DNA of 7,891 nt from JBEKHI01 sp050012355 (GCA_050012355.1 JBEKHI010000516.1:1-7891); one strand, 5' to 3'; counted from the first letter of the stretch, positions 1-6,252 are shown. The notes: generated from the letters alone by a model not told the origin. Program-made: numbers and translations.

Positions 1-383
1 ATGGACCCGGAGGGGCCGATTCAAGACGCGGTAAAGGACCATGCGGATCCGCGAACGGCCGCATTCCGGCGCGTAGCTGGCCCTGTCCGAGGCTGAAGAC
101 GGCGGGCTCTACAGCATGTGGGTCACCAGCCGCTCAGAAACGCAGAGGAATGGCTGGGCCAACGTGCCTGGAGCGACGCCGCCGCGCACGGTTGGAACAG
201 GATCGGAAGCACACCACCTGGTGGCGGAAGTCTCGAATGCGAGGTACGAACGGTCTTGACCGGTGGGTGAAGGTCAGCGAGGCTCAGATCACGTGCAGGG
301 AGGGGTGCGGCCAAGCTCGGCACCTGAGCATCGCCTATTACGACTCGCTGCACCGACCACACCTACATCAAGGGAGATGGGCC
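1..383. other. Upstream region of the stress-protein gene, no convincing gene
   Basis: I find no gene here that I can support. A 31-codon frame opens with ATG at base 1 and stops at 94-96, but it resembles nothing I recognise. The frame of the downstream stress-protein gene has no stop from base 3 onward, yet its translation before 384 is rich in Arg, His and Gly and does not look like a protein domain. The stretch presumably carries the promoter of the 384-824 gene. TTGACC at 256-261 resembles a -35 box, but no -10 box sits at the right distance, so I do not call a promoter. The palindrome expected of a DosR-type dormancy operator is not visible. Confidence 0.5.
370..376 (+). promoter_or_regulatory. 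Ribosome binding site of the universal stress protein gene
   Basis: AAGGGAG lies 7 bases before the ATG at 384. It is the only good Shine-Dalgarno sequence near the N-terminus expected for the family, and it decides the start against the longer in-frame opening at 150. Confidence 0.75.
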
Positions 384-824
384 ATGTCGGGAATCATCGT
401 CGGAGTCGACGGCTCCGGTCATTCACAGCAAGCGCTGAGATGGGCGATGCGGGAAGCGTCGCTTCGCCATGTTCCGCTTACTGTGCTCACCGTGCACCAG
501 GCGATCACCGGCTACCTGGGCCGCCCAATCGACTACTCCGGCGACAAGCCCGCCACGGAGCAGGCGCGTGACGTGGCGCAGGAAGAGACGAACAAGGTGC
601 TGGAAGAACTGGGCGATCAGCGCCCGGATTCCGTCACCGTTAGCGCGGTCAACGGGCTGCCATCGGAAGAACTGCTCAATGCCTCCGCCGACGCAGACAT
701 GATCGTGGTGGGATCCCGGGGTGCGGGCGGGTTCGCCCGCCTGCTGCTGGGTTCGGTGTCCACCCAAGTCACACATCACGCGCGCTGCCCAGTCGTCGTC
801 ATCCCCGCCGACAACCGCGAGTGA
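384..824 (+). CDS. Universal stress protein (UspA family), single domain
   Basis: The 146-residue protein is a single Usp domain, the usual length for the family. It begins with the hydrophobic first strand and GVDGS (residues 7-11), typical of the nucleotide-binding edge. Residues 110-124 match the ATP-binding pattern G-2x-G-9x-G-S/T: G110, G113, G123 and S124. The last strand, CPVVVIPA (135-142), is also typical. Such proteins bind ATP in the cytosol and help cells survive hypoxia, starvation or other stress; the exact role of this copy cannot be read from sequence. The start at 384 is chosen for its ribosome binding site and for homology-like N-terminal content. The gene is convergent with the thioesterase gene at 841, with 16 bases between stop codons and no obvious terminator. 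Nothing ties it functionally to the catabolic genes on the right. Confidence 0.92.
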   Translation: MSGIIVGVDGSGHSQQALRWAMREASLRHVPLTVLTVHQAITGYLGRPIDYSGDKPATEQARDVAQEETNKVLEELGDQRPDSVTVSAVNGLPSEELLNASADADMIVVGSRGAGGFARLLLGSVSTQVTHHARCPVVVIPADNRE

Positions 825-840
825 ATCAGCTAAGCGCTCC

Positions 841-1686
841 TCACATCGCACTTGCGGGCTTCCCGGCTTCGTCCGGGAAGTACCGGATCATGTTCTCCTG
901 AGTGAACGACGCGATGAGCCGCCCGTCGGCGGTGAAGACGTGGCCCTCGCCGTAGCTGCGTCCGGCGCCGGCGTGCAGGCTGCGGTTCGAGATCAGCATC
1001 CACTGGTCCGCCTGGACGGGCTCGTGGAAGCTCAGCGTGTGCGCGATCACGCCGGTGGAAAGGCTCTCGTGCGCTTGCGACTGGCCGATCCCCTCGTGCG
1101 GGCGCATCGCGGCGGCGATCAGGAACCCGTCCGTGAACCACGAAAGCAGCGCCTGGTGCTGGGCCTGTTCCGCGGGCACGTCGGTAAAACGCACCCACAC
1201 ATGCACCTCGGGCTCCCCGGTCGCGGCGGTGGTCATGAGGTCGACGCCGTCCACCAGGCGAAGCTCCGCGCCGGGATAAGGCGAGGGCATCTGCGGTGCG
1301 TCCAGCGGACCCGTCGCGAGCGGGACCGGGACCTGATGCCGGATCACGTCGGGCTCGGCGACGTGCAGCAGGGCCATTCCGCGGCTGAGGACCCGGTCAC
1401 CCTGGGACGCAGTGGCGACCAGGCTCGCGAACGACCTACCTGAGTGGATAGGCTCCAGCGCGATCTCTACCGGACGAGTGGTCGTCCCGCTCTTGGCGAA
1501 GATCACGTGCAGCGACTTGACGCTCTTGGCCGACTCGGATCTCGAGGCCGCCACGATCATCTGTCCCATGAGTTGGCCGCCGAAGACGCCCGGACGCCGC
1601 TCCTCGTGGACGCTTTCACCGCGAAAGCTCGATTCACCGGTTCGCTCGAGGTCGAACGACCGCAGGATCGGAGAGGTCGATGGCAT
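841..1686 (-). CDS. Acyl-CoA thioesterase II (TesB-like, double hotdog)
   Basis: This 281-residue protein has the length and layout of TesB: two fused hotdog domains that hydrolyse acyl-CoA to free acid and CoA in the cytosol. The N-terminal domain carries VFGGQLMGQ (34-42) and SLHVIFAKSG (58-67). The C-terminal domain carries FHEP (220-223), the Gly-rich AGAGRSYGEG (239-248) and TQENMIR (262-268). Compared from memory with the E. coli TesB triad Asp204-Thr228-Gln278, D186 (in FTDGF) and Q263 align, but the Thr/Ser position falls on V213 in GVIAH, where classic members read T/S-[IL]-D-H. The enzyme may therefore work differently or more weakly, or use nearby T211. The ATG at 1686 is preceded by a good promoter at leaderless distance and by no Shine-Dalgarno sequence. 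It diverges from the tandem hotdog gene at 1746. Confidence 0.9.
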   Translation of the reverse strand: MPSTSPILRSFDLERTGESSFRGESVHEERRPGVFGGQLMGQMIVAASRSESAKSVKSLHVIFAKSGTTTRPVEIALEPIHSGRSFASLVATASQGDRVLSRGMALLHVAEPDVIRHQVPVPLATGPLDAPQMPSPYPGAELRLVDGVDLMTTAATGEPEVHVWVRFTDVPAEQAQHQALLSWFTDGFLIAAAMRPHEGIGQSQAHESLSTGVIAHTLSFHEPVQADQWMLISNRSLHAGAGRSYGEGHVFTADGRLIASFTQENMIRYFPDEAGKPASAM

Positions 1687-1692
1687 GCGAGT

Positions 1693-1721
1693 AAATTAAC
1701 GCCCGCGCACCGATCCGTCAA
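1693..1721 (-). promoter_or_regulatory. Promoter of the TesB-like gene, leaderless type
   Basis: Read on the - strand, TTGACG (1716-1721) serves as the -35 box and TAATTT (1693-1698) as the -10 box, with a spacer of exactly 17 bases. Only six bases (1687-1692) separate the -10 box from the A of the start codon at 1686, so transcription should begin at or next to the ATG. The lack of a Shine-Dalgarno sequence agrees with a leaderless mRNA, which is common in actinobacteria. Transcription start mapping would settle it. Confidence 0.65.
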
Positions 1722-1727
1722 TTATGC

Positions 1728-1742
1728 TCTCGTATAATGAGA
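1728..1742. promoter_or_regulatory. Small palindrome over the -10 box, possible operator
   Basis: TCTC (1728-1731) and GAGA (1739-1742) form a perfect 4+4 inverted repeat around a 7-base centre that contains the TATAAT box. An overlapping inverted pair, ATTAT (1721-1725) and ATAAT (1734-1738), adds to the symmetry. A repressor bound here would block the + strand promoter directly. The arms are short, so chance is possible. Confidence 0.3.
1733..1738 (+). promoter_or_regulatory. -10 box of the tandem hotdog gene, leaderless type
   Basis: A perfect TATAAT lies 7 bases before the ATG at 1746, so the predicted transcription start falls on or next to that ATG. This favours 1746 over the in-frame ATG at 1737, which overlaps the -10 box and so would not be transcribed. 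No convincing -35 box is seen at 16-18 bases spacing (around 1709-1716); the consensus -10 may suffice, or an activator may help. Confidence 0.6.
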
Positions 1743-1745
1743 ATC

Positions 1746-2540
1746 ATGTTCTCGCAACCGGAGTCCGTCCAGGACAACATGCCTCGCCACGTCCTCAGGG
1801 AACTCGGGTTCGCGGTCAGATCGGCCGGAGACGGGCTGATCGGCGAGGCACCGGTAACACCGCACGCACACGTTCCCGGTACCTCGCACTTGCGGACATC
1901 GGTGCTGGCAGCGTGGGCGGACATGCTCGCCGGACTGCTGGCGATGCGCGCCTTCGAGCCCGGTGTGCCGGTCACCGTCGAACTCGATGTACACCTGTAC
2001 GCCCCGGCACCCGCCGCCGGCGTGATCCTGGGTACCAGCCGCACGGTCAAGGCCGGCCGCTCGGTATTCGTCGCGGCGATCGATTTCACCGACGGAGACG
2101 GCAGGCCGGTCGCGCTCGCGGGCGGTTCCTTCATGGCGGCACCGGATCGCACGCTGCGAGCCCCATCGGCCACCAGCATCGACGAGCCAGCGCCCGCGGT
2201 GCTGCTGTCGGTGCCGCTTGCCGAGCGGGCGGGGTGCACCCGCGCGGAACCCGGAGTAGCCGTTCTTCCCAGATCCGATGACGGTCTCAACGCGTCGCGA
2301 ACGGTCAACGGGGGCCTTATTGCGCTGGCCGCCGAGGAAGCGGTGCTGTCCCTGGCCCCGGGCGGCACGCTGTCCTCGCTGGGGCTGCGGTACCTGCAGC
2401 CCGCGCGCGTCGGGCCGGTCGTAGCCAGCGCCCGCATCCGCGACGGTTTGGCCAGCGCAGAGCTACGCGATGCCGGTAACGGCGACCGTCTCTGCGTCAC
2501 CGCCACCGCCCGAACCTGGCCCACTCGAGCGGAGAAATAG
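1746..2540 (+). CDS. Tandem hotdog-fold thioesterase-like protein
   Basis: The 264-residue protein appears to hold two hotdog domains. The first (about 20-135) has the PaaI/acyl-CoA thioesterase look: HLRTSVLAAWADMLAG (48-63) as the central helix with D59 in the usual acidic position, followed by strands VTVELDVHLYAPAP and SVFVAAIDFTDGDG. The second (about 185-258) repeats the pattern with NGGLIALAAEEAVLS (188-202), GLRYLQPARVGPV and SAELRDAGNGDRLCVTATA. Such proteins hydrolyse or bind acyl-CoA or aryl-CoA thioesters. The domains are joined by a Pro/Ala-rich linker (about 136-180). The start at 1746 is set by the -10 box seven bases upstream; an in-frame ATG at 1737 would add three residues. 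It diverges from the TesB-like gene, so the pair may share control. Substrate unknown; a non-catalytic acyl-CoA-binding role is possible. Confidence 0.75.
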   Translation: MFSQPESVQDNMPRHVLRELGFAVRSAGDGLIGEAPVTPHAHVPGTSHLRTSVLAAWADMLAGLLAMRAFEPGVPVTVELDVHLYAPAPAAGVILGTSRTVKAGRSVFVAAIDFTDGDGRPVALAGGSFMAAPDRTLRAPSATSIDEPAPAVLLSVPLAERAGCTRAEPGVAVLPRSDDGLNASRTVNGGLIALAAEEAVLSLAPGGTLSSLGLRYLQPARVGPVVASARIRDGLASAELRDAGNGDRLCVTATARTWPTRAEK

Positions 2541-2601
2541 GGCAAATCGGCGCGCCACAGCCTCGCAAGACACGGCATGCCTGCCGGAACAATAGCCCGT
2601 A

Positions 2602-2620
2602 AAGGGACATATCATCCCTT
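2602..2620. repeat. Inverted repeat AAGGGA-N7-TCCCTT
   Basis: Six-base perfect arms (2602-2607 and 2615-2620) flank a 7-base loop, about 60 bases after the stop of the tandem hotdog gene. It could fold into a short hairpin and help end transcription at this convergent junction, although no T-run follows. A protein-binding palindrome is the alternative. Confidence 0.4.
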
Positions 2621-2646
2621 CTACAGGACTGTCGATGGCCGCGGGA

Positions 2647-2689
2647 ACACCCGGCGGGGGCCCCGGGGACACCCGCCGAGGCCCCGGGG
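2647..2689. repeat. Imperfect tandem repeat of very high GC with hairpin potential
   Basis: Two adjacent units (2647-2668 and 2669-2689) both begin ACACCCG and end CCCCGGGG, differing at a few positions and by one base of length. CGGCGGG (2652-2658) can pair with CCCGCCG (2672-2678) across a 13-base loop. The two CCCCGGGG blocks (2661-2668 and 2682-2689) are self-complementary and complementary to each other. A stable structure here could act as a terminator in both directions between the convergent genes, without a T-run as is usual in actinobacteria. Confidence 0.5.
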
Positions 2690-2723
2690 GCATCCGCAGA
2701 CGCGGCGGCACCGCAGGCCAGCC

Positions 2724-2748
2724 GGGCAGCGATGACTCAGCGCTGCCC
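2724..2748 (-). terminator. Possible terminator hairpin after the CoA-transferase gene
   Basis: GGGCAGCG (2724-2731) and CGCTGCCC (2741-2748) form a perfect 8-bp stem with a 9-base loop, starting 20 bases past the CoA-transferase stop in the direction of transcription. There is no T-run. The right arm lies in one copy of the 19-bp direct repeat. Confidence 0.45.
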
Positions 2749-2779
2749 ATAGAGGGGCGTCGATGACTCAGCGCTGCCC
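2730..2779. repeat. 19-bp direct repeat over the CoA-transferase stop codon
   Basis: The same 19 bases, beginning CGATGACTCAG and ending CTGCCC, occur at 2730-2748 and 2761-2779, 31 bases apart start to start. On the - strand the 2761-2779 copy encodes the final Gly-Gln-Arg and stop of the CoA-transferase; the other copy lies just downstream. A short duplication of the gene end explains this best. Confidence 0.85.
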
Positions 2780-4009
2780 TTGGGAACCGGGGGCGCCCGC
2801 CACATCGGACGCGCCAGGGGAAGCAGGGGAACCGGCGGCGCCGGCGGCGCGCATGGTGGCGCGGGTGTGATCGTCGAAGCCCAGTTCCGCCAGGACCGCG
2901 TCCGTGTGCTCCCCTAGTTGCGGAACAGGTGCGGTCTGCCAGTCCCAGTCGTCCGACTCCACCGGGGGGAGCAGCCCCTGCACCGGCCCCGACGGGGAGC
3001 CGAACTCTATCCAGCGGCCGCGGTCAGTGAGCTGCGGGTGCGCCACCACGTCCGAGGGGCTGTTGAGGCGCGCGTGGCCTAGGCCAGCCGCGCCGGCCGC
3101 GCTTCGGCACTGCGAAAGCGACAGGCCAGCGGCCCACTCCGCGATCACCGCGTCAAGCTCAGGCCGCCGGGCTACCCGGTCCGCGTTGGTCGCGTAGCGA
3201 GGGTCGTCCGCGAGATCCGCACGGCCAAGCACGTCCGTCGCGAGCCGCTGCCATTCGCGGTCGTTGGTGGTCCCGAGCACCAGGGTCTGGCCGTCGGCGG
3301 TCGGGTAGGCGCCGTAGGGAGCGACGGCGGGCGAGCCGACGCCGAGCGGCTGGATGTCAGTGCCACCATAACGCGCGTGGTAGAGGGCGTAACCCATCCA
3401 CTCGGCCACCACGTCGAAAAGGCCGACGGAGACCGCTGTCCCCTCGCCGGTGCGTTCCCGAACGAACAGCGCGGTCAACACGGCGGACAGCGCGTACATC
3501 CCGGCACCGATGTCGGCAACCGGGATGCCGGGCTTGGCAGGGCGACCAGGGGATCCGGTAATCGCGCAGGATCCCGCCTCCGACTGGACGAGCAAGTCGT
3601 AAGCGCGATGGGACGCGTAGGGCCCGCCGCGACCGTACCCGGAGATGTCCACGGTGATGAGCCGCGGGAACCGCGCCCGCAACTCGGCCGACGACAGGCC
3701 GAGCCTGGCAGCAGCGCCAGGCGCTAGATTCTGCACCAGCACGTCGGCGCGCTCGATCAGGCGGTTCAGCGCCCGGAGACCCAGCGGATGCTTGAGATCC
3801 AGTGCGACCGATTCCTTGTTGCGGTTCGCCCACACGAAGTAGGCGCTCTGCCCGAGCACCACGTCGTCGTAATCCCGGGCGAAGTCACCGCCCGCGACTG
3901 ACTCGACCTTGATCACCCGGGCGCCGAGGTCTCCGAGGTGCCGCGTGCAGATCGGCGCGGCGACGGCCTGCTCGACCGCGACGACCACGACCCCGGCCAA
4001 CGGCAGCAC
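2768..4009 (-). CDS. CaiB/BaiF family (class III) CoA-transferase
   Basis: The 413-residue protein is a full-length class III CoA-transferase, which moves CoA from a donor such as succinyl-CoA or another acyl-CoA to a free carboxylic acid. Family marks run in order: LGDLGARVIKVE (25-36), GGDFARDYD (40-48), NRNKESVALDLK (62-73), QNLAPGAAARLGL (93-105), ISGYGRGGPY (122-131), AYDLLVQSEAG (136-146) with D138 as the expected catalytic Asp, and GIPVADIGAGMYA (161-173). This resembles the branch including mesaconyl-CoA and succinyl-CoA-dependent transferases, but the substrate cannot be read. The start is GTG at 4009 behind AGGA (4015-4018), giving the normal N-terminus. The last 25 or so residues are an Ala/Gly/Ser/Pro tail of low complexity. 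It ends the operon and would activate the substrate, since no acyl-CoA synthetase is in view. Confidence 0.93.
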   Translation of the reverse strand: MLPLAGVVVVAVEQAVAAPICTRHLGDLGARVIKVESVAGGDFARDYDDVVLGQSAYFVWANRNKESVALDLKHPLGLRALNRLIERADVLVQNLAPGAAARLGLSSAELRARFPRLITVDISGYGRGGPYASHRAYDLLVQSEAGSCAITGSPGRPAKPGIPVADIGAGMYALSAVLTALFVRERTGEGTAVSVGLFDVVAEWMGYALYHARYGGTDIQPLGVGSPAVAPYGAYPTADGQTLVLGTTNDREWQRLATDVLGRADLADDPRYATNADRVARRPELDAVIAEWAAGLSLSQCRSAAGAAGLGHARLNSPSDVVAHPQLTDRGRWIEFGSPSGPVQGLLPPVESDDWDWQTAPVPQLGEHTDAVLAELGFDDHTRATMRAAGAAGSPASPGASDVAGAPGSQGQR

Positions 4010-4493
4010 GTAAGTCCTGGTCCCCTGGCAGCACTCCGCAGAACCGGCGGAATATCTCGTCGCCGCACGGCTGCGCGGGGATACCCGCCGCCGCGAGCGC
4101 GTGCGCCTTGAACGCCCGCGCGGCGGCGCTCGGCTGGTGCCGCATCACGCCGAGAGTTTCCATCTCCGCTTCACGCTCGCCCCACAGCCACACATCCGCC
4201 GTGCTCTGGGCCTCCCGGATGATGCGGCAAATTCGCTCTGTATGCACGGATAGCTGGGTGCACACGGCGAGGAGTTCGGGGGCACTGCCTCCCGCGGGTG
4301 CGGCGGTAAGGTCCGCCACGCTCGCGCCGAGTATCCGCAGCGGCCTGGAGTCGGCTCCGGCGGGGGTCAGGACCGTGACGTCCCAGCCGGCCATCACCTG
4401 GTCGAAGAGCCACGCGCCGGCGAACCGTACCGCCGCGCCGGGGTCCGGTGCGACGGCGACCAGCCGGTGCTTCAGCGCTCGCGAGACTCCCAC
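3885..4493 (-). CDS. Conserved-looking protein of unknown function, overlapping both neighbours
   Basis: I do not recognise a named family, although VRFAGAWLFDQVMAGWDVTV (22-41) followed by PLRILGA (51-57) and SAAARAFKAHALAAAG (122-137) recall unannotated actinobacterial proteins (from memory, unverified). The proposed start is GTG at 4493, which overlaps the TetR gene end by 22 bases, so translation may be coupled; no clear Shine-Dalgarno sequence is seen, and ATG 4568 in the same frame would overlap TetR by 97 bases. The frame stays open to 3885, giving 202 residues. Residues 162-202 lie in another frame of the CoA-transferase gene, a 125-base overlap. That tail is very Arg-rich and may be read-through rather than conserved protein. 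The core (1-160) has no signal peptide, no membrane segment and no obvious catalytic motif; cysteines are at 78, 89, 143 and 152. Its operon position suggests a role in the same pathway. Confidence 0.6.
   Translation of the reverse strand: MGVSRALKHRLVAVAPDPGAAVRFAGAWLFDQVMAGWDVTVLTPAGADSRPLRILGASVADLTAAPAGGSAPELLAVCTQLSVHTERICRIIREAQSTADVWLWGEREAEMETLGVMRHQPSAAARAFKAHALAAAGIPAQPCGDEIFRRFCGVLPGDQDLRAAVGRGRGRRGRAGRRRADLHAAPRRPRRPGDQGRVSRGR
4015..4026 (-). promoter_or_regulatory. Ribosome binding site of the CoA-transferase gene
   Basis: Read on the - strand, AGGGGACCAGGA ends 5 bases before the GTG at 4009. It lies within the overlapping upstream gene and supports GTG 4009 as the start. Confidence 0.6.
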
Positions 4494-5080
4494 GCGAGGT
4501 GCCCGGCGAGTGACCTGATGTATCCGTTGAGCGCTTCGGTCAGCGGAATCGATGGATCGAGCAACCATGATGCCTCTATCCCGTAGAGGAAGGCGATGAT
4601 CTCGGTGGCCTTCACGAACGGATCGATGTCGGCGCGATAGCGTCCGGCGTCTTGTCCCCGCTGGATGGCGCTCGCGACTATCTTCACCGAGTCCCGGTAC
4701 CTTTCCAGGAATCGATCGTGGAGCGGGGCATCTGGGGCGATGTTCTCCATCTGGAGGACGGTGAATGTGCCGACCGACTCGGGTGACCGCCGGAATCGCT
4801 CGCGGGCATTCTCCAGCGCCTCAATCAGATCCAGCGATATATCGACGTTGGCCACGTCGGCCGCATCGCGCGCGTCGAGCACGGCGTGCAGGAGCTGTTC
4901 CTTGGACTCGAAGTGGTGCAGCAGGCCCGCGGCGCTCACTCCGGCCTCCTCGGCGATCTGCCCGAGGGTGGTGCCGCGCCCGCCGTTCCTGGTCAGCAAC
5001 CGCTGCGCCGCGGCCAGGATGCGTTGCCGACGGTCCTCGCCCTTGGCGAGTAGCGCGGCGTACGGCTTCTGATCTGGCAC
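4472..5080 (-). CDS. TetR-family transcriptional regulator
   Basis: The 202-residue protein has the normal TetR length. The N-terminal DNA-binding domain (about 17-65) reads RQRILAAAQRLL, then the helix-turn-helix TTLGQIAEEAGVSAAGLLHHF (37-57) and SKEQLLHAVLDAR (59-71), a close fit to the family. The C-terminal part is helical and should bind a small effector; in catabolic operons of this type the ligand is often an acyl-CoA, which is inference here. GTG at 5080 is chosen because it gives the usual short N-terminus and lies 20 bases after the acyl-CoA dehydrogenase stop. The frame stays open to an ATG at 5275, but that would lie inside the dehydrogenase gene. No good Shine-Dalgarno sequence is visible. 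Being inside the operon it probably regulates its own transcription. Its codons look less G/C-biased than those of its neighbours, common for regulators. Confidence 0.9.
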   Translation of the reverse strand: MPDQKPYAALLAKGEDRRQRILAAAQRLLTRNGGRGTTLGQIAEEAGVSAAGLLHHFESKEQLLHAVLDARDAADVANVDISLDLIEALENARERFRRSPESVGTFTVLQMENIAPDAPLHDRFLERYRDSVKIVASAIQRGQDAGRYRADIDPFVKATEIIAFLYGIEASWLLDPSIPLTEALNGYIRSLAGHLAWESRER

Positions 5081-5100
5081 CGGGCCACATCGGGATAATC

Positions 5101-6252
5101 TCACCGGCCGACGCGACCCGCGCCGGAAACCAGCGATCTCGCGATGACCAGCCGCTGGATGTCGTTGGTTCCCTCGCCGATAGCCATCAGCGGAGCGTCG
5201 CGGTAGAGCCGCTCGACCACGTACTCCGCCGAGTACCCGTAGGCGCCGTGGATGCGCATCGATTCCAGCGCGCACTTGATCGCCACTTCCGAGGCGTACA
5301 TCTTCGCCATGCCCGCCTCCATGTCCACCCGGCCGCCGGTCGTCTGAGACCTGGCCGCCGCCCAGTACGTCAGCAGCCGCGCGGCCTGGATCTCGGTGGC
5401 CATGTCGGCGAGCTTGATCTGAATGGACTGGAAGCCCGCGATCGGCTGCCCGAACGCCATGCGCTCCCGCGAATACGCCAGCGCCGCGTCGTACGCGGCC
5501 TGCGCGACCCCGACGGCGCGGGCCGCGATGTTGACCCGGCCGATCTCCAGCGCGCTGAGCACCTGTTTCAGGCCGCGGCCCTCCTTGCCGCCGAGCAGGT
5601 TCTCCTCCGGTACCCGCACGCCGACGAGGGCCAGCTCACAGGTCTCCGGCCCCTTGTACCCCAGTTTGGGGAGATCCCGTCCGACGGAGAAACCGGGCGT
5701 CGACGTGTCGACGAGCAGCACCGACAGCTCTCCGTCCTCGGTCTTGACCAGGACCGGGAGCATGCCGGCGACCCGCGCGTTGGTGATCCAGGTCTTCGTG
5801 CCTGACACGAGGTACGCGTCTGCGTCACGGCGAGCGGTCGTCGTGATCGCGCGCAGGTCCGAGCCCGCGCCCGGCTCGGTGAGCGCGATCCCGGATCGCA
5901 GCTCACCGGTGGCCATTCGCGGCAGGTAACGCTCCTTCTGGGACGGTGTCCCGTTGCGCGCGATCAGCCAGCAGGCCACCGAGTGCGGACCGAAGAGCCC
6001 CGCGGCGCCCAGCCAGGCCCGCGCGATCTCCTCGAAGGCCAGCGCGTAGCTGACCCGGTCCGCGCCGAGGCCGCCGTACTCTTCCGGCACGTTGAGCCCG
6101 AACAGCCCGAGGTCGCGCAACCCGGCGAGAATGTCCTCCGGGTACTGGCCAGAACGCTCGAGTTCGGCGGCCACTGGCACGATCCGCTTGTCCGCGAAGT
6201 CCCGCAGCGTCTGCCGAAACAGCCGCTGCTCGTCGTCAAGCTCGAAGTTCAC
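5101..6252 (-). CDS. Acyl-CoA dehydrogenase
   Basis: At 383 residues this is a normal-length FAD-dependent acyl-CoA dehydrogenase, introducing an alpha-beta double bond into an acyl-CoA and passing electrons to electron-transfer flavoprotein. It begins FELDDEQRLFRQTLRDFA (3-20), has VPEEYGGLG (55-63), the flavin/substrate motif ALTEPGAGSD (123-132) and TKTWITNA (152-159), then R264-M-A-F-G-Q-P-I-A-G-F-Q (264-275), IHGAYGYSAEY (334-344) and AIGEGTNDIQRLVIAR (357-372). E360 is the expected catalytic base, at the position used by short- and medium-chain enzymes. The start is GTG at 6252, sharing GTGA (6249-6252) with the stop of the amidohydrolase, so the two are probably translationally coupled. 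Substrate is unknown; ring-bearing and branched acyl-CoAs are as likely as straight chains given the neighbours. Confidence 0.96.
   Translation of the reverse strand: MNFELDDEQRLFRQTLRDFADKRIVPVAAELERSGQYPEDILAGLRDLGLFGLNVPEEYGGLGADRVSYALAFEEIARAWLGAAGLFGPHSVACWLIARNGTPSQKERYLPRMATGELRSGIALTEPGAGSDLRAITTTARRDADAYLVSGTKTWITNARVAGMLPVLVKTEDGELSVLLVDTSTPGFSVGRDLPKLGYKGPETCELALVGVRVPEENLLGGKEGRGLKQVLSALEIGRVNIAARAVGVAQAAYDAALAYSRERMAFGQPIAGFQSIQIKLADMATEIQAARLLTYWAAARSQTTGGRVDMEAGMAKMYASEVAIKCALESMRIHGAYGYSAEYVVERLYRDAPLMAIGEGTNDIQRLVIARSLVSGAGRVGR

Noticed and set aside
1..96. A 31-codon frame from ATG at base 1
   Set aside because: It is short, lacks visible upstream context and resembles nothing known.
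150..383. N-terminal extension of the universal stress protein from ATG 150
   Set aside because: The Usp domain starts at 384 with a good ribosome binding site; the extension reads as non-protein, rich in Arg and His.
300..383. DosR-type dormancy operator before the stress-protein gene
   Set aside because: I looked for the characteristic GGGACT...AGTCCC palindrome and did not see it here.
721..1443. A 240-codon + strand frame opposite the TesB-like gene
   Set aside because: The opposite strand encodes a full TesB-like protein with family motifs; this frame also overlaps the stress-protein end and has no motif.
1737..1745. ATG 1737 as start of the tandem hotdog gene
   Set aside because: It overlaps the TATAAT box, so a transcript from this promoter would begin after it. 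It stays possible if another promoter is used.
2463..2750. A 95-codon - strand frame across the convergent junction
   Set aside because: It has Gly/Pro/Arg-rich sequence from repeats and hairpins, overlaps the end of the hotdog gene, and shows no domain or ribosome binding site.
5081..5275. Longer TetR start at ATG 5275
   Set aside because: It would put 65 extra Arg-rich residues inside the dehydrogenase gene; the family N-terminus fits GTG 5080.
4765..5805. A 346-codon + strand frame opposite the TetR and dehydrogenase genes
   Set aside because: It spans two well-supported genes on the other strand and is Arg/Pro-rich with no recognisable motif.
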